A stretch of DNA of 31,843 nucleotides from MESE01 sp036675035 (GCA_036675035.1 JAKFFO010000009.1:1-31843); one strand, 5' to 3'; counted from the stretch's first letter, positions 7,903-16,429 are shown. Notes: generated from the sequence alone by a model not told the origin. A program made the numbers and translations.

Positions 7903-8467
7903 GCGGCTCGGTATCGCTGGGTGTTGCTGGCGATTGCAGTTGCTTCAATATCTGGAACAGCTCGCGATAGGCTTTCGGCGGCTTGTTTTCGGCCTGCTCC
8001 TTGCGCGCATTCCGGATCACGGTGCGCAAATGCTGCACATCGATTTCCGGATGGTCCGCGCGCAGGTCGGTCAGCGCGCTGTCATCGCTCAATAATTTTT
8101 CGCGGCGCCGCTCAAGCGCATGCATCGCTGCAGTCTCGGCTTTCGATGCACCTTTCCAGCTGTCGAGCGTTTTTTGGATTGCGGCGATCTCGGCTTCGTC
8201 CAGCGTGCGCATTTTTTTCCCGACGTACTGAAGCTGGCGGCGCCGGCCTTCATGATCCTTGATCAGCTGACATGCGAGGATTGCATCGCGTACATCTTCA
8301 GGCATCGGCACCCGCTTTACGCGCTCTTTCGGTTCTGCGACAAGCTCTGCCCCCAGCTTTTGCAAAGCGGTCATTTCGCGTTTCAACTGGGATTTGGAAG
8401 GGCGATCGTACTCCTGCTCGAATTCACTTGATTGAAAGCCGCAGGCACCTCTATTCGGATTTGGCAT
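7883..8467 (-). CDS. yjgA: Ribosome-associated protein YjgA/DarP (DUF615)
   Basis: YjgA (renamed DarP) binds late 50S precursors and helps the peptidyl-transferase region mature. This 194-residue, highly charged protein shows the family features: RPSKSQLKREMTALQKLG near residues 22-39, and a helical C-terminal half ending RTVIRNARKEQ...AYRELFQILKQL. It is the first gene of the leftward yjgA-mog-esterase group and is divergent from pmbA, the widespread proteobacterial arrangement. The ATG has no evident Shine-Dalgarno. Confidence 0.95.
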   Translation of the reverse strand: MPNPNRGACGFQSSEFEQEYDRPSKSQLKREMTALQKLGAELVAEPKERVKRVPMPEDVRDAILACQLIKDHEGRRRQLQYVGKKMRTLDEAEIAAIQKTLDSWKGASKAETAAMHALERRREKLLSDDSALTDLRADHPEIDVQHLRTVIRNARKEQAENKPPKAYRELFQILKQLQSPATPSDTEPHDEPEE

Positions 8468-8551
8468 AAGGGGAAATGAATCGGTCTTGAAGACAGTCTG
8501 TAAACGACTGCTATCATAACTGTTTTATACGTACTTCGAAAAACACATCTA

Positions 8552-9916
8552 ATGAGCGATTCCATTTTTATTCACAGCCAGAACCAGTTGAAACAGCTCG
8601 CACAGGACGTCTTGCGTTTCGCCCGGGAAAAAGGCGCGTCTGATGCTGCAGTCGAAATCAGTGAAGGCAGCGGCCTCTCGGTTACGGTGCGAAAAGGAAA
8701 CGTTGAAACCATTGAGCAAAATAAAGACAAGGGGATCGGCGTAACCGTGTATCTCGGCAACGAAAAATCGATTCGCCGCGGCAGTGCAAGCACCTCGGAT
8801 TTTTCCCAGAAGGCGTTGAAGGATACGGTTGAAGCGGCTTACAACATCGCTCGTTTTACCGCGGAAGACGATTGTGCCGGCTTGCCCGATGAAGGTTCGC
8901 TTGAAATGAATCCGCCCGATCTTCAGCTTTGCTATCCGTGGCTGATTTCCGCAGAAGAAGCAGTTGAACTGGCCAAACGTGGCGAGAACGCGGCATTTGC
9001 TGTCGACAAACGCATCACCAACAGTGAAGGCGCAAGTGTCTATGCGCAGCAATCGCACTTCGTGTCGGCCAATACACGCGGGTTCATCGGCGGGTATCCG
9101 TATTCACGCCATACGATCTCGGTGGTACCGATCGCAGGAAAAGGCGCCAACATGCAGCGCGACGATTGGTATTCATCGATGCGCGACCCGAAACAACTGG
9201 CCAAACCGGAGGATGTCGGTCGTTACGCGGCCGAACGCGCATTGGCCAGGCTTAATGCGCACAAGCTCGATACCCGCAGCTGCCCGGTCCTGTTCGAGGC
9301 GCCGCTGGCGGCAGGACTGCTGGGTACTTTCGTTCAAGCGGTGTCGGGCGGTGCACTGTATCGAAGATCCACTTTCCTGCTGGATTCGCTGGGCAAACAG
9401 GTATTCGAACCGCATATCCAGATTGTCGAAGATCCGCATGTCGTCGGCGCCGTTGGCTCGTCGCCGTTCGATGACGAGGGTGTCAGGACGCATCGGCGCG
9501 ATGTGGTGAAGGATGGTGTTGTGCAGGGGTACTTCCTGTCGACCTATTCGGCCCGCAAGCTGGGCATGAAAACGACCGGCAATGCCGGCGGCTCGCATAA
9601 TCTGTCGCTGACTTCGGCGCTTACCACACCAGACGACGACTTCAGCGCGATGCTGCGCAAGCTCGATACTGGTTTGCTGGTCACTGAATTGATGGGGCAG
9701 GGCGTGAACTACGTGACCGGCGATTACTCGCGCGGTGCATCCGGTTACTGGGTCGAGAGGGGCGTGATCCAATATCCGGTCGAAGAAATTACGATTGCCG
9801 GCAACATGAAAGATATCTTTCGACAGATCGTGGCAATCGGTGCCGATACCATCATTCGGGGCACCAAACAGACCGGTTCAATCCTGATCGAAAAAATGGT
9901 GGTGGCGGGTGGTTAA
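8552..9916 (+). CDS. pmbA: Metalloprotease partner PmbA/TldE
   Basis: PmbA (TldE) pairs with TldD to form a cytoplasmic protease that trims unfolded peptides, including microcin B17 and CcdA in E. coli. PmbA is the subunit without the zinc-binding HExxxH motif, and none is present here. The 454-residue length and the landmarks fit the family: ASDAAVEISEGSGLSVTVRKG near residue 30, NTRGFIGGYPYSRHTISVV, and GNAGGSHNLSLTS near 347-359. tldD is not in this window, as is common. The gene is divergent from yjgA across an 84-bp promoter region. Confidence 0.97.
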   Translation: MSDSIFIHSQNQLKQLAQDVLRFAREKGASDAAVEISEGSGLSVTVRKGNVETIEQNKDKGIGVTVYLGNEKSIRRGSASTSDFSQKALKDTVEAAYNIARFTAEDDCAGLPDEGSLEMNPPDLQLCYPWLISAEEAVELAKRGENAAFAVDKRITNSEGASVYAQQSHFVSANTRGFIGGYPYSRHTISVVPIAGKGANMQRDDWYSSMRDPKQLAKPEDVGRYAAERALARLNAHKLDTRSCPVLFEAPLAAGLLGTFVQAVSGGALYRRSTFLLDSLGKQVFEPHIQIVEDPHVVGAVGSSPFDDEGVRTHRRDVVKDGVVQGYFLSTYSARKLGMKTTGNAGGSHNLSLTSALTTPDDDFSAMLRKLDTGLLVTELMGQGVNYVTGDYSRGASGYWVERGVIQYPVEEITIAGNMKDIFRQIVAIGADTIIRGTKQTGSILIEKMVVAGG

Positions 9917-9946
9917 AAAATTTTCGCATGCCAATTCAGATGTTGC

Positions 9947-9995
9947 GTTGCGGCATGAGTTTTGTGTTGCAGCATTTGCATCCGCCCCCTACAAT
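9947..9995 (+). promoter_or_regulatory. Strong sigma-70-type promoter of the TRAP binding-protein gene
   Basis: TTGCAG (9967-9972) and TACAAT (9990-9995) are separated by exactly 17 bases, a near-consensus promoter about 100 bases before the ATG at 10094. Two direct repeats, GTTGCGGCAT (9947-9956) and GTTGCAGCAT (9966-9975), differ by one base and lie 19 bases apart, the second over the -35 box. They could be a binding site for an activator or repressor acting on this transporter. Confidence 0.6.
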
Positions 9996-10093
9996 TTGCG
10001 GCGACGCAGTGTCGATTTTGCGTTGGCTAAAATGATCGGCACTTCGCAACAGGTTTTGGTGTATTAACGTTTATCCACTCAGGAGACTATCGT

Positions 10094-11173
10094 ATGGAAC
10101 GTCGTTCCTTTTTGAAAAAAGCGGCTGTTGGCGCAACTGCCGGAGCGATCGCCGCACCGGCCCTGGCTCAGGCCCTTCCTACACTTAACTGGCGCCTGGC
10201 GTCAAGCTTCCCCAAGTCCCTGGATACGCTTTTCGGCACGGCTGAAACGTTCAGCAAGCGTGTATCGCAACTGACCGGCGGCAAATTCAATATCCGCGTC
10301 TTCGCAGGCGGCGAAATCGTTCCGGCGCTCCAGGTGGCAGACGCGGTGCAGGCAGGCACGGTAGAGATGGGCCACACCGCACCTTATTACTATTTCGGCA
10401 AGGACCCGACGTTCGCATTCGATTGCGCCGTCCCGTTCGGCATGACCGCGCGTCAGCAGAACGCATGGTTCGACTACGGTGGCGGCAAGGAACTGCTGCG
10501 CACCTTTTACAAGGACTACGGCATCATCAATTTCCTGGGCGGTAATACCGGAACCCAGATGGGCGGCTGGTTCCGCAAGGAGATCAAGACGCTGGACGAC
10601 ATCAAGGGCCTGAAAATGCGCATCAGCGCATTCGCCGGTCGCGTGATGCAGCCGCTCGGGCTGGTACCGCAGCAATTGGCTGGCGGCGATATCTATCCAG
10701 CACTGGAAAAAGGTACGCTGGATGCGGTCGAGTGGACTGTGCCGTATGACGACGAGAAGCTCGGCTTCCAGAAGGTTGCACCTTACTACTACGCGCCAGG
10801 CTGGTGGGAGACCGGTGCCCAGCTCTCGTTCTATGTCGGCATCAAGGAATGGGAAAAGCTGCCGAAGGAATACCAGAATGCGATCGAGGCTGCATCCTAT
10901 GAAGCGCATGTCACCATGCTGGCCAAGTACGATGCGCAAAATCCGGCCGCACTGGCACGCCTGATCAAGAACGGTGCAAAGCTGCGTTTCTTCTCGAAAG
11001 AGATCATGGAAGCCTGCTACAAGGCGTCACTGGCAACCATGAACGAGGAAGCGGCGAAGAATGCCAAATTCAAGGCGATCTACGAGCCGTACGCCCGCTT
11101 CATGAAAGAGCAGAATCAGTGGTTGTCGGTCAGTGAAGCGCGCATGCAGAACTTCATGATTACACGCAAGTAA
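10094..11173 (+). CDS. TRAP transporter periplasmic binding protein (TakP-like)
   Basis: This 359-residue solute-binding protein of the DctP superfamily delivers substrate to a TRAP permease driven by the sodium gradient. RRSFLKK at 3-9 followed by a hydrophobic segment and APALAQ is a twin-arginine signal, so it is exported folded. The mature part closely follows the TakP group that binds 2-oxo acids or lactate: WRLASSFPKSLDTLFG, GGNTGTQMGGWFRKEI, KMRISAFAG, QQLAGGDIYPALEKG and EWTVPYDDEKLGF. The KMRI arginine is the expected carboxylate ligand. AGGAG at 10081-10085 gives an excellent ribosome binding site. Cognate permease genes lie immediately beyond but on the opposite strand. The 2-oxo acid or lactate substrate is inferred from family resemblance only. 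Confidence 0.93.
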   Translation: MERRSFLKKAAVGATAGAIAAPALAQALPTLNWRLASSFPKSLDTLFGTAETFSKRVSQLTGGKFNIRVFAGGEIVPALQVADAVQAGTVEMGHTAPYYYFGKDPTFAFDCAVPFGMTARQQNAWFDYGGGKELLRTFYKDYGIINFLGGNTGTQMGGWFRKEIKTLDDIKGLKMRISAFAGRVMQPLGLVPQQLAGGDIYPALEKGTLDAVEWTVPYDDEKLGFQKVAPYYYAPGWWETGAQLSFYVGIKEWEKLPKEYQNAIEAASYEAHVTMLAKYDAQNPAALARLIKNGAKLRFFSKEIMEACYKASLATMNEEAAKNAKFKAIYEPYARFMKEQNQWLSVSEARMQNFMITRK

Positions 11174-11193
11174 TTTCCGGTATCGTCACCGAA

Positions 11194-11223
11194 CCCGCAG
11201 CGCGAGAGTGCTGCGGGTTTTTT
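11194..11223 (+). terminator. Rho-independent terminator of the TRAP binding-protein gene
   Basis: An 8-bp GC-rich stem CCCGCAGC/GCTGCGGG (11194-11201 and 11210-11217) with an 8-base loop is followed by six T residues. It starts 20 bases after the stop codon. Confidence 0.92.
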
Positions 11224-11352
11224 ATCGCCGTGGTTTTCGTTTGACCGGCGGTTCGGTTGACGGGGCAACCGGATTTCAGGAGCGGCCTGCTTTACAGCAC
11301 ACTGAAACCTATCGAGATGATTTCGACCTTGGCCGGCTTGCGCCGGCTGCAG

Positions 11353-12987
11353 TCACTTCGATTCGATTTCTTCGGGAAGTTGGAATTGCGGTAAATCCGC
11401 ATTCGGATTGTTGAACGGGATATCGATATTGAGTTCGAGCTGCTCGGTCATATTGGTTTTCTTACCGACCGAGATCAGGTTCGGGAACGCGAGAATAAGC
11501 GCGACCATGATGACCTGAATCAATACGAACGGCACCGCGCCCCAGTAAATATCGGATGTCTTCACTTCTTTCGGCGCGACCGAGCGCAGATAGAACAAGG
11601 CGAAGCCGAACGGCGGATGCATGAATGACGTTTGCATGTTGATGCTCAACAGGACGCCAAACCAGATCAGGTCGATTCCGAGTTTTTCGGCGACCGGGCC
11701 GACCAGCGGCACCAGAATGAAGGCCAGCTCAAAGAAGTCCAGGAAAAATGCCAGGCCGAAGAACATGATGTTCACGACAATCAGGAATCCGGTTGTGCCG
11801 CCAGGCAGCGAGGTCAGCAGATGCTCAACCCACAGATCGCCGTTGACGCCGCGAAATATCAGCGCAAATACGCTGGAGCCGATCAGGATGAACAGCACGA
11901 AACTCGACAGGCGGGTAGTCGAATTCATTGCCTGTTTCAGCAGGCTCCATGTCAGGCGTCGATTCAGCAGCGCCAGAATCAGTGCGCCAAGCGCGCCCAT
12001 TCCTCCGCCTTCAGTCGGCGTTGCAATCCCGATGAAGATCGTACCAAGCACCAGGAATATCAGCGCCAGGGGCGGTATCAGTACGAACACGACCTTTTCC
12101 GCCAACCGCGACAGCAGGCCGATTTTCAGCTTGCGATTGAGGAAGGCAAGCAGGAAAGCGCCAAAGATACTGACGGATGCCGCAAAAATGCCGACTTCGT
12201 CCGCGTGTGCCTCTGGCCGGCTTTGTCCATAAAGCGCAGCAATGCCAAAAGCAGCGGCAATCGCAACGCCAACCAGTACAAACAGTGAAACGGCCCCGCT
12301 GTCTCCATTGGGTTCGCGCAGATTGCGCGCCTCCGGCGGCAGCGCCGGCAACGCGTTCGGTTTGAATATCGATACCGCCAGCACGTAACCCGCATACATG
12401 GCCGTCAGCAGCAGGCCTGGAATAAATGCCGCCTGATACATGTCGCCCACCGAACGGTTCAGTTGGTCCGCCATCACGATCAGGACCAATGAGGGTGGAA
12501 TGATCTGAGCCAGCGTGCCGGATGCCGCGATCACACCGGTCGCCAGCCGCTTATCGTAACCGTAGCGCAGCATGACCGGCAGCGAAATCAACCCCATTGA
12601 AATGACCGAAGCAGCAACCACGCCTGTGGTCGCGGCCAGCAGCGCACCGACAAAAACTACCGCATACGCGACGCCGCCGCGTAGAGGACCGAATAACTGG
12701 CCGATCGTGTCAAGCAAATCCTCTGCCATGCCGGAGCGTTCAAGGATCAGTCCCATGAAGGTAAAGAACGGAACCGCAAGAAGCGTATCGTTCGACATGA
12801 TTCCGAACAACCTGTTTGGCAGTGCCTGGAACAGTTCAGGTCCGAGCAAGCCCAGTTCAATTCCGATCAATCCGAAAAACAAGCCGTTTGCAGCCAGGGA
12901 AAACGCTACCGGGAAACCCGACAACAGAAATACGACCAGCGCGCCGAACATGATCGGCGCCATATTCGCAATTAAAAACTGCTCCAT
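11353..12987 (-). CDS. TRAP transporter large permease (DctM type, long form)
   Basis: DctM subunits form the transport channel of TRAP systems. At 544 residues this one is about 100 longer than the typical DctM of about 425-430. The N-terminal half (GALVVFLLSGFPVAFSLAANG, VPFFTFMGLILERSGMAEDLL, GVVAASVISMGLISLPVMLR) and the GIATPTEGGGMGALGALI motif are canonical. The extra length lies roughly at residues 215-300 and holds a soluble linker plus further membrane segments. A soluble acidic tail of about 30 residues ends the protein. GGAGAAA precedes the ATG. The dctQ stop is 19 bases upstream on the same strand, so the two genes form one transcript. Confidence 0.95.
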   Translation of the reverse strand: MEQFLIANMAPIMFGALVVFLLSGFPVAFSLAANGLFFGLIGIELGLLGPELFQALPNRLFGIMSNDTLLAVPFFTFMGLILERSGMAEDLLDTIGQLFGPLRGGVAYAVVFVGALLAATTGVVAASVISMGLISLPVMLRYGYDKRLATGVIAASGTLAQIIPPSLVLIVMADQLNRSVGDMYQAAFIPGLLLTAMYAGYVLAVSIFKPNALPALPPEARNLREPNGDSGAVSLFVLVGVAIAAAFGIAALYGQSRPEAHADEVGIFAASVSIFGAFLLAFLNRKLKIGLLSRLAEKVVFVLIPPLALIFLVLGTIFIGIATPTEGGGMGALGALILALLNRRLTWSLLKQAMNSTTRLSSFVLFILIGSSVFALIFRGVNGDLWVEHLLTSLPGGTTGFLIVVNIMFFGLAFFLDFFELAFILVPLVGPVAEKLGIDLIWFGVLLSINMQTSFMHPPFGFALFYLRSVAPKEVKTSDIYWGAVPFVLIQVIMVALILAFPNLISVGKKTNMTEQLELNIDIPFNNPNADLPQFQLPEEIESK

Positions 12988-13006
12988 TATTTTTTTCTCC
13001 GACCGA

Positions 13007-13591
13007 TCAGTTCAGTTTGTTGGCGGCTTTGATCGCCTCGATTTCATCCAGCGGCGTAGGCGCAGCTTTTTCGAACTCGCTCGCATCCACTTTGCCTCTC
13101 AGGTAACCGATACGCTTGATCAATTCGGAGATGCCTTGCAGCGTCAACAGGAAAAACGCGACCGGGATCAGCAACTTGGCGGGCCATACGATCAGGCCGC
13201 CGGCGTTGTTCGACATTTCCTGGCTCTGGATCGATATCCATGCATATGGAACCGCGAAATACAGGATGATCAGCGTCATTGGCAGCAGGAAAACGATAAA
13301 ACCGATCAGGTCGATCCAGACCTGAGTACGCTTGGAAAATCTGTTGACGATCACATCGATGCGCACATGCTCGTTACGACGCAAGGTGTACGAGGCGGCG
13401 AGCAGGAAAATGGCGGAGAACAAATACCATTGTATTTCCAGCCATGCGTTGGAACTCGTGTCAAAGGCATAGCGTATCAATGCATTGCCGCTGCAGATCA
13501 GTACCGCAAGCAGCAGCGCCCAGCTGACGCCGTGGCCGATTTTTTCATTGATTGTGTCAATGAGTCTCGAGAAAGACAGTAAAAAAGACAT
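13007..13591 (-). CDS. TRAP transporter small permease (DctQ type)
   Basis: DctQ is the four-helix accessory subunit that pairs with DctM. This 194-residue protein has four hydrophobic segments and the family signature LEIQWYLFSAIFLLAASYTLRRNEHVRIDV. The frame stays open further upstream, but ATG 13591 is preferred because GGGGA lies about 8 bases before it; ATG 13606 is a possible alternative. It is the first gene of the dctQ-dctM unit. The charged C-terminal tail (about 35 residues) is cytoplasmic. Confidence 0.9.
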   Translation of the reverse strand: MSFLLSFSRLIDTINEKIGHGVSWALLLAVLICSGNALIRYAFDTSSNAWLEIQWYLFSAIFLLAASYTLRRNEHVRIDVIVNRFSKRTQVWIDLIGFIVFLLPMTLIILYFAVPYAWISIQSQEMSNNAGGLIVWPAKLLIPVAFFLLTLQGISELIKRIGYLRGKVDASEFEKAAPTPLDEIEAIKAANKLN

Positions 13592-13899
13592 GAGTCTTGT
13601 CCCCATTAATGGAAGAGGCATTGCGCTGTCGCGATGCATTTTCTGGCTTCGCCGAGCGGCGGGTGGCCGCAATTGGAAGGTTCGCGGAAGTATAAGACAT
13701 TTCAACTTGCAAACGAAAGGTGCAATTCCGGAATGGCCGGCTTTTTTACGGATTTCGGCTAAAAATGCGGAATTTTCGATCCTGTACCGCAGGGGCTTGC
13801 GGTACAGGCTACGTGATACTACGTAGCGACATCGATTCCGATATGCTTTCCTAACGCAGCTTCGAAGAGATCAGATTTGCTGCGCCACCTGCGCGGCAA
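13592..13899. other. 308-bp gap between argH and dctQ with paired hairpins
   Basis: No gene is visible. Two adjacent hairpins occur: CTGTACCGCA-N6-TGCGGTACAG (13782-13807, perfect 10-bp arms) and GCTACGT-N6-ACGTAGC (13808-13827, perfect 7-bp arms). They lie about 70-120 bases beyond the argH stop in its direction of transcription. No run of T follows on the minus strand, so they are a poor match to a standard terminator. They may be an RNA end structure or a regulatory site upstream of dctQ-dctM. Confidence 0.55.
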
Positions 13900-15294
13900 T
13901 CAGTTCAACTGCTTTCGAATCCGTGCGATTGCCGCGCGCACCTGGCCTGGTGCTGTGCCGCCGATATGATCGCGTGCCGCCACCGAACCTTCCAATGTCA
14001 GGACCCCGAAGATATCCTGTTCTATCAAGGGCGAAAATGCGCGCATTTCATCCAGCGTCAAATCGCCAAGATCGCAAGCCTTGTCGACACATGCGCGGAC
14101 CGCGCGCGCGACTGCTTCATGCGCATCCCGGAACGGCAAACCTTTCTTGACCAGGTAATCCGCCAGATCGGTGGCGGTCGCATAACCTTGCAGCGCCGCG
14201 GCGCGCATTGCGTCGGCATTAACGGTGATGCCGCGCGCCATGTCGGAGAAAATACGCAAGGTATCGACGACTGTGTCCACGGTATCGAACAACGGTTCCT
14301 TATCTTCCTGATTATCCTTGTTATAAGCCAGCGGTTGCCCCTTCATCAACGTCAGCAGTGCAATCAGGTGTCCGTTGACTCTTCCGGTCTTGCCGCGCGC
14401 CAGTTCAGGTACATCGGGATTTTTCTTTTGCGGCATGATGCTCGATCCGGTACAGAACCGGTCCGCGATATCGATGAATCCGACACGCGGGCTCATCCAT
14501 ATCACCAGTTCTTCCGACATGCGGGAGATATGGGTCATCACCAGCGCCGCCGCTGCGCAGAATTCGATTGCAAAATCCCGGTCCGACACGGCATCGAGCG
14601 AGTTGCGGCATACATCGTCGAAGCCGAGCGTCGCGGCAACGCGTTCGCGGTCGATGGCAAAGGTGGTTCCGGCCAGCGCAGCGGCACCGAGCGGCAGGCG
14701 ATTCACGCGTTTGCGGCAATCACTCATGCGTTCCGCATCGCGTCCGAACATTTCGACGTACGCAAGCATGTGGTGGCCGAAGGTCACCGGTTGCGCGACC
14801 TGCATATGGGTAAAGCCGGGCAGGATGGTTTCCGCATGCTGTTCGGCCAGATCGAGCAACGCCAGCCGCAGCTCGCGCAGTAGCGTGTTGATGTCGTCGA
14901 TTGCCGAGCGCAGATAAAGGCGAATGTCGGTTGCGACCTGGTCGTTGCGCGAACGCCCGGTATGCAATCGCTTGCCGGCGTCGCCCACCAGTTCGGTCAG
15001 GCGCTTTTCGATATTGAGATGCACGTCTTCGAGATCAAGCAGCCATTCAAACTGGCCTGCCGCAATTTCGGACTGTATCTGTGCCATGCCGCGCTGAATA
15101 TCGGCGTGGTCCTGAGTGCTGATGATGCCTTGATGCGCGAGCATCTCGGCGTGCGCGAGCGACCCCTGGATATCGAACTGCGCAAGACGCTTGTCGAAGA
15201 ACACCGACGCGGTGTAGCGTTTTACCAAATCGGAGACAGGTTCGGAAAACCGCGCCGACCAGGCCTCGCTTTTTTTGGAAAGTTGTGCTGTCAT
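13900..15294 (-). CDS. argH: Argininosuccinate lyase
   Basis: ArgH splits argininosuccinate into arginine and fumarate, the last step of arginine synthesis, as a cytoplasmic homotetramer. The 464 residues include HTGRSRNDQVATDIRLYLR, the GFTHMQVAQPVTFGHH segment with a catalytic histidine, and the superfamily signature GSSIMPQKKNP with the mobile catalytic serine. The start ATG lies 91 bases from the divergent sensor kinase gene. argH beside an AlgZ/AlgR-type pair and hemC is also known in Pseudomonas, which supports both identifications. Confidence 0.98.
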   Translation of the reverse strand: MTAQLSKKSEAWSARFSEPVSDLVKRYTASVFFDKRLAQFDIQGSLAHAEMLAHQGIISTQDHADIQRGMAQIQSEIAAGQFEWLLDLEDVHLNIEKRLTELVGDAGKRLHTGRSRNDQVATDIRLYLRSAIDDINTLLRELRLALLDLAEQHAETILPGFTHMQVAQPVTFGHHMLAYVEMFGRDAERMSDCRKRVNRLPLGAAALAGTTFAIDRERVAATLGFDDVCRNSLDAVSDRDFAIEFCAAAALVMTHISRMSEELVIWMSPRVGFIDIADRFCTGSSIMPQKKNPDVPELARGKTGRVNGHLIALLTLMKGQPLAYNKDNQEDKEPLFDTVDTVVDTLRIFSDMARGITVNADAMRAAALQGYATATDLADYLVKKGLPFRDAHEAVARAVRACVDKACDLGDLTLDEMRAFSPLIEQDIFGVLTLEGSVAARDHIGGTAPGQVRAAIARIRKQLN

Positions 15295-15322
15295 AATATG
15301 ATTGATTACAAGTCCCGGTGAA

Positions 15323-15341
15323 TTGTTCGATTATAGAACAA
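15323..15341. promoter_or_regulatory. Inverted repeat in the argH / sensor kinase divergent promoter
   Basis: TTGTTC-GATTATA-GAACAA is a perfect 6-7-6 inverted repeat centred in the 91-bp divergent region. Its centre contains TATAAT on the minus strand (15330-15335), a good -10 for argH about 36 bases before the start codon. A dimeric regulator bound here would block argH and perhaps affect the kinase operon. It does not match the ArgR box well. Confidence 0.4.
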
Positions 15342-15385
15342 GCACACCGCGTTCCCGCATCTCATAACAACAAAGCTATCCGCTC

Positions 15386-16429
15386 ATGCAGTCAACCACA
15401 GTGTCCATCAGCGAACCCGTCGACACCGTTATCCCGGATTGCTGCAATATCGGCGTGATTTTCCGGATTCTTCTGGCAGTGAATGTGGCCGTGTTGACTG
15501 CAATTCTGTTGCGGACCAACGGGTTTCGGGCCGGCTTTTTCGAGTTCGTGGAGTCGTCGATCCTGGTTGAACTGGCGTGCCTGTCGTCACTTCTGGTGCT
15601 GTGTGGGTTGCGGCAGGCGATCCGCCTGGCGCCGCAATGGGGGCAGCGCCTTGCGTGCGGACTGGTTCCCGCAATCGTCACCGCGCTGCTGATTCATTTT
15701 TTGTCGTCGCTCGAATTATTCCTGTACAGCTTTACCAATCTGACCATGCTCAAGGGTGTTCTGGTCGCGGCCTTGTTCGGCCTCGCCTTGCAGCACTATT
15801 TCGAGATGCGCACCCGCGCGTTTTCACCTGCGCTGGCGGAAGCGCGATTGCAGGCATTGCAGGCACGGATTCAGCCGCATTTCCTGTTTAATAGTTTGAA
15901 CGCCGTGCTGTCGCTGATCCGGACCGAGCCGCGACAGGCTGAAACCACGCTGGAGGATCTGGCCGATTTGTTTCGGGTACTGATCCGCGACGGGCGCAAC
16001 ATGACTACATTGCAGGATGAAATTCGCATCTGCAAGCAATATCTGTCGATCGAAAAAGTCCGGCTGGGGCAGCGTTTGCAGGTACAGTGGGACGCGGTGG
16101 ATATCACCGATGATGTACTGCGCAAGGCGCAAATACCGTCGCTGCTGTTGCAGCCTTTACTTGAAAATGCAGTGCATTATGGCGTCGAGCCGGTCAGCAA
16201 GCCGGTACTGATACAGGTCCACCTGAGCCGCTCGATCGACCGGATCGAGATTGCAGTGATCAATCCCTGTCATGCCGATACTCCATCCACCGGCAATCAT
16301 ATGGCGCTGGAGAATATTCGTGAACGACTGGCGCTGCTGTACGATGTCGAGGCCCAATTGACGACCACGGTGGCGCGCGGATATTTCGAGGTCCGGCTCC
16401 GATTTCCCTATGTGAAGGCGTCCGCATGA
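15386..16429 (+). CDS. LytS/AlgZ-family membrane sensor histidine kinase
   Basis: This 347-residue histidine kinase of the His_kinase family (LytS, YehU, AlgZ/FimS) has about four membrane helices (roughly 24-42, 58-76, 90-112 and 122-138) and no large periplasmic domain. The phospho-acceptor is His165 in QPHFLFNSLNAVLSLIR. The N-box is PSLLLQPLLENAVHYG (251-266, Asn261). The region where an ATP-lid DxGxG motif would sit reads VINPC...STGNHMALENIRERL (291-315), so the glycine box is degenerate, as reported for AlgZ/FimS proteins. Its stop overlaps the response regulator start (ATGA), so the pair is coupled. The signal is unknown. Confidence 0.93.
   Translation: MQSTTVSISEPVDTVIPDCCNIGVIFRILLAVNVAVLTAILLRTNGFRAGFFEFVESSILVELACLSSLLVLCGLRQAIRLAPQWGQRLACGLVPAIVTALLIHFLSSLELFLYSFTNLTMLKGVLVAALFGLALQHYFEMRTRAFSPALAEARLQALQARIQPHFLFNSLNAVLSLIRTEPRQAETTLEDLADLFRVLIRDGRNMTTLQDEIRICKQYLSIEKVRLGQRLQVQWDAVDITDDVLRKAQIPSLLLQPLLENAVHYGVEPVSKPVLIQVHLSRSIDRIEIAVINPCHADTPSTGNHMALENIRERLALLYDVEAQLTTTVARGYFEVRLRFPYVKASA

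Noticed and set aside
12572..13582. A 336-codon plus-strand frame spanning the two TRAP permease genes
   Set aside because: It is antisense to two genes with strong family signatures and crosses their boundary; the translation is low in hydrophobic order and resembles nothing.
13966..14883. A 305-codon plus-strand frame opposite argH
   Set aside because: The opposite strand encodes a complete argininosuccinate lyase; this frame is a by-product of its codon use.
15323..15341. ArgR or LexA box in the argH promoter
   Set aside because: The repeat TTGTTC-N7-GAACAA does not fit the ArgR consensus or the LexA box of betaproteobacteria, so neither regulator is named.
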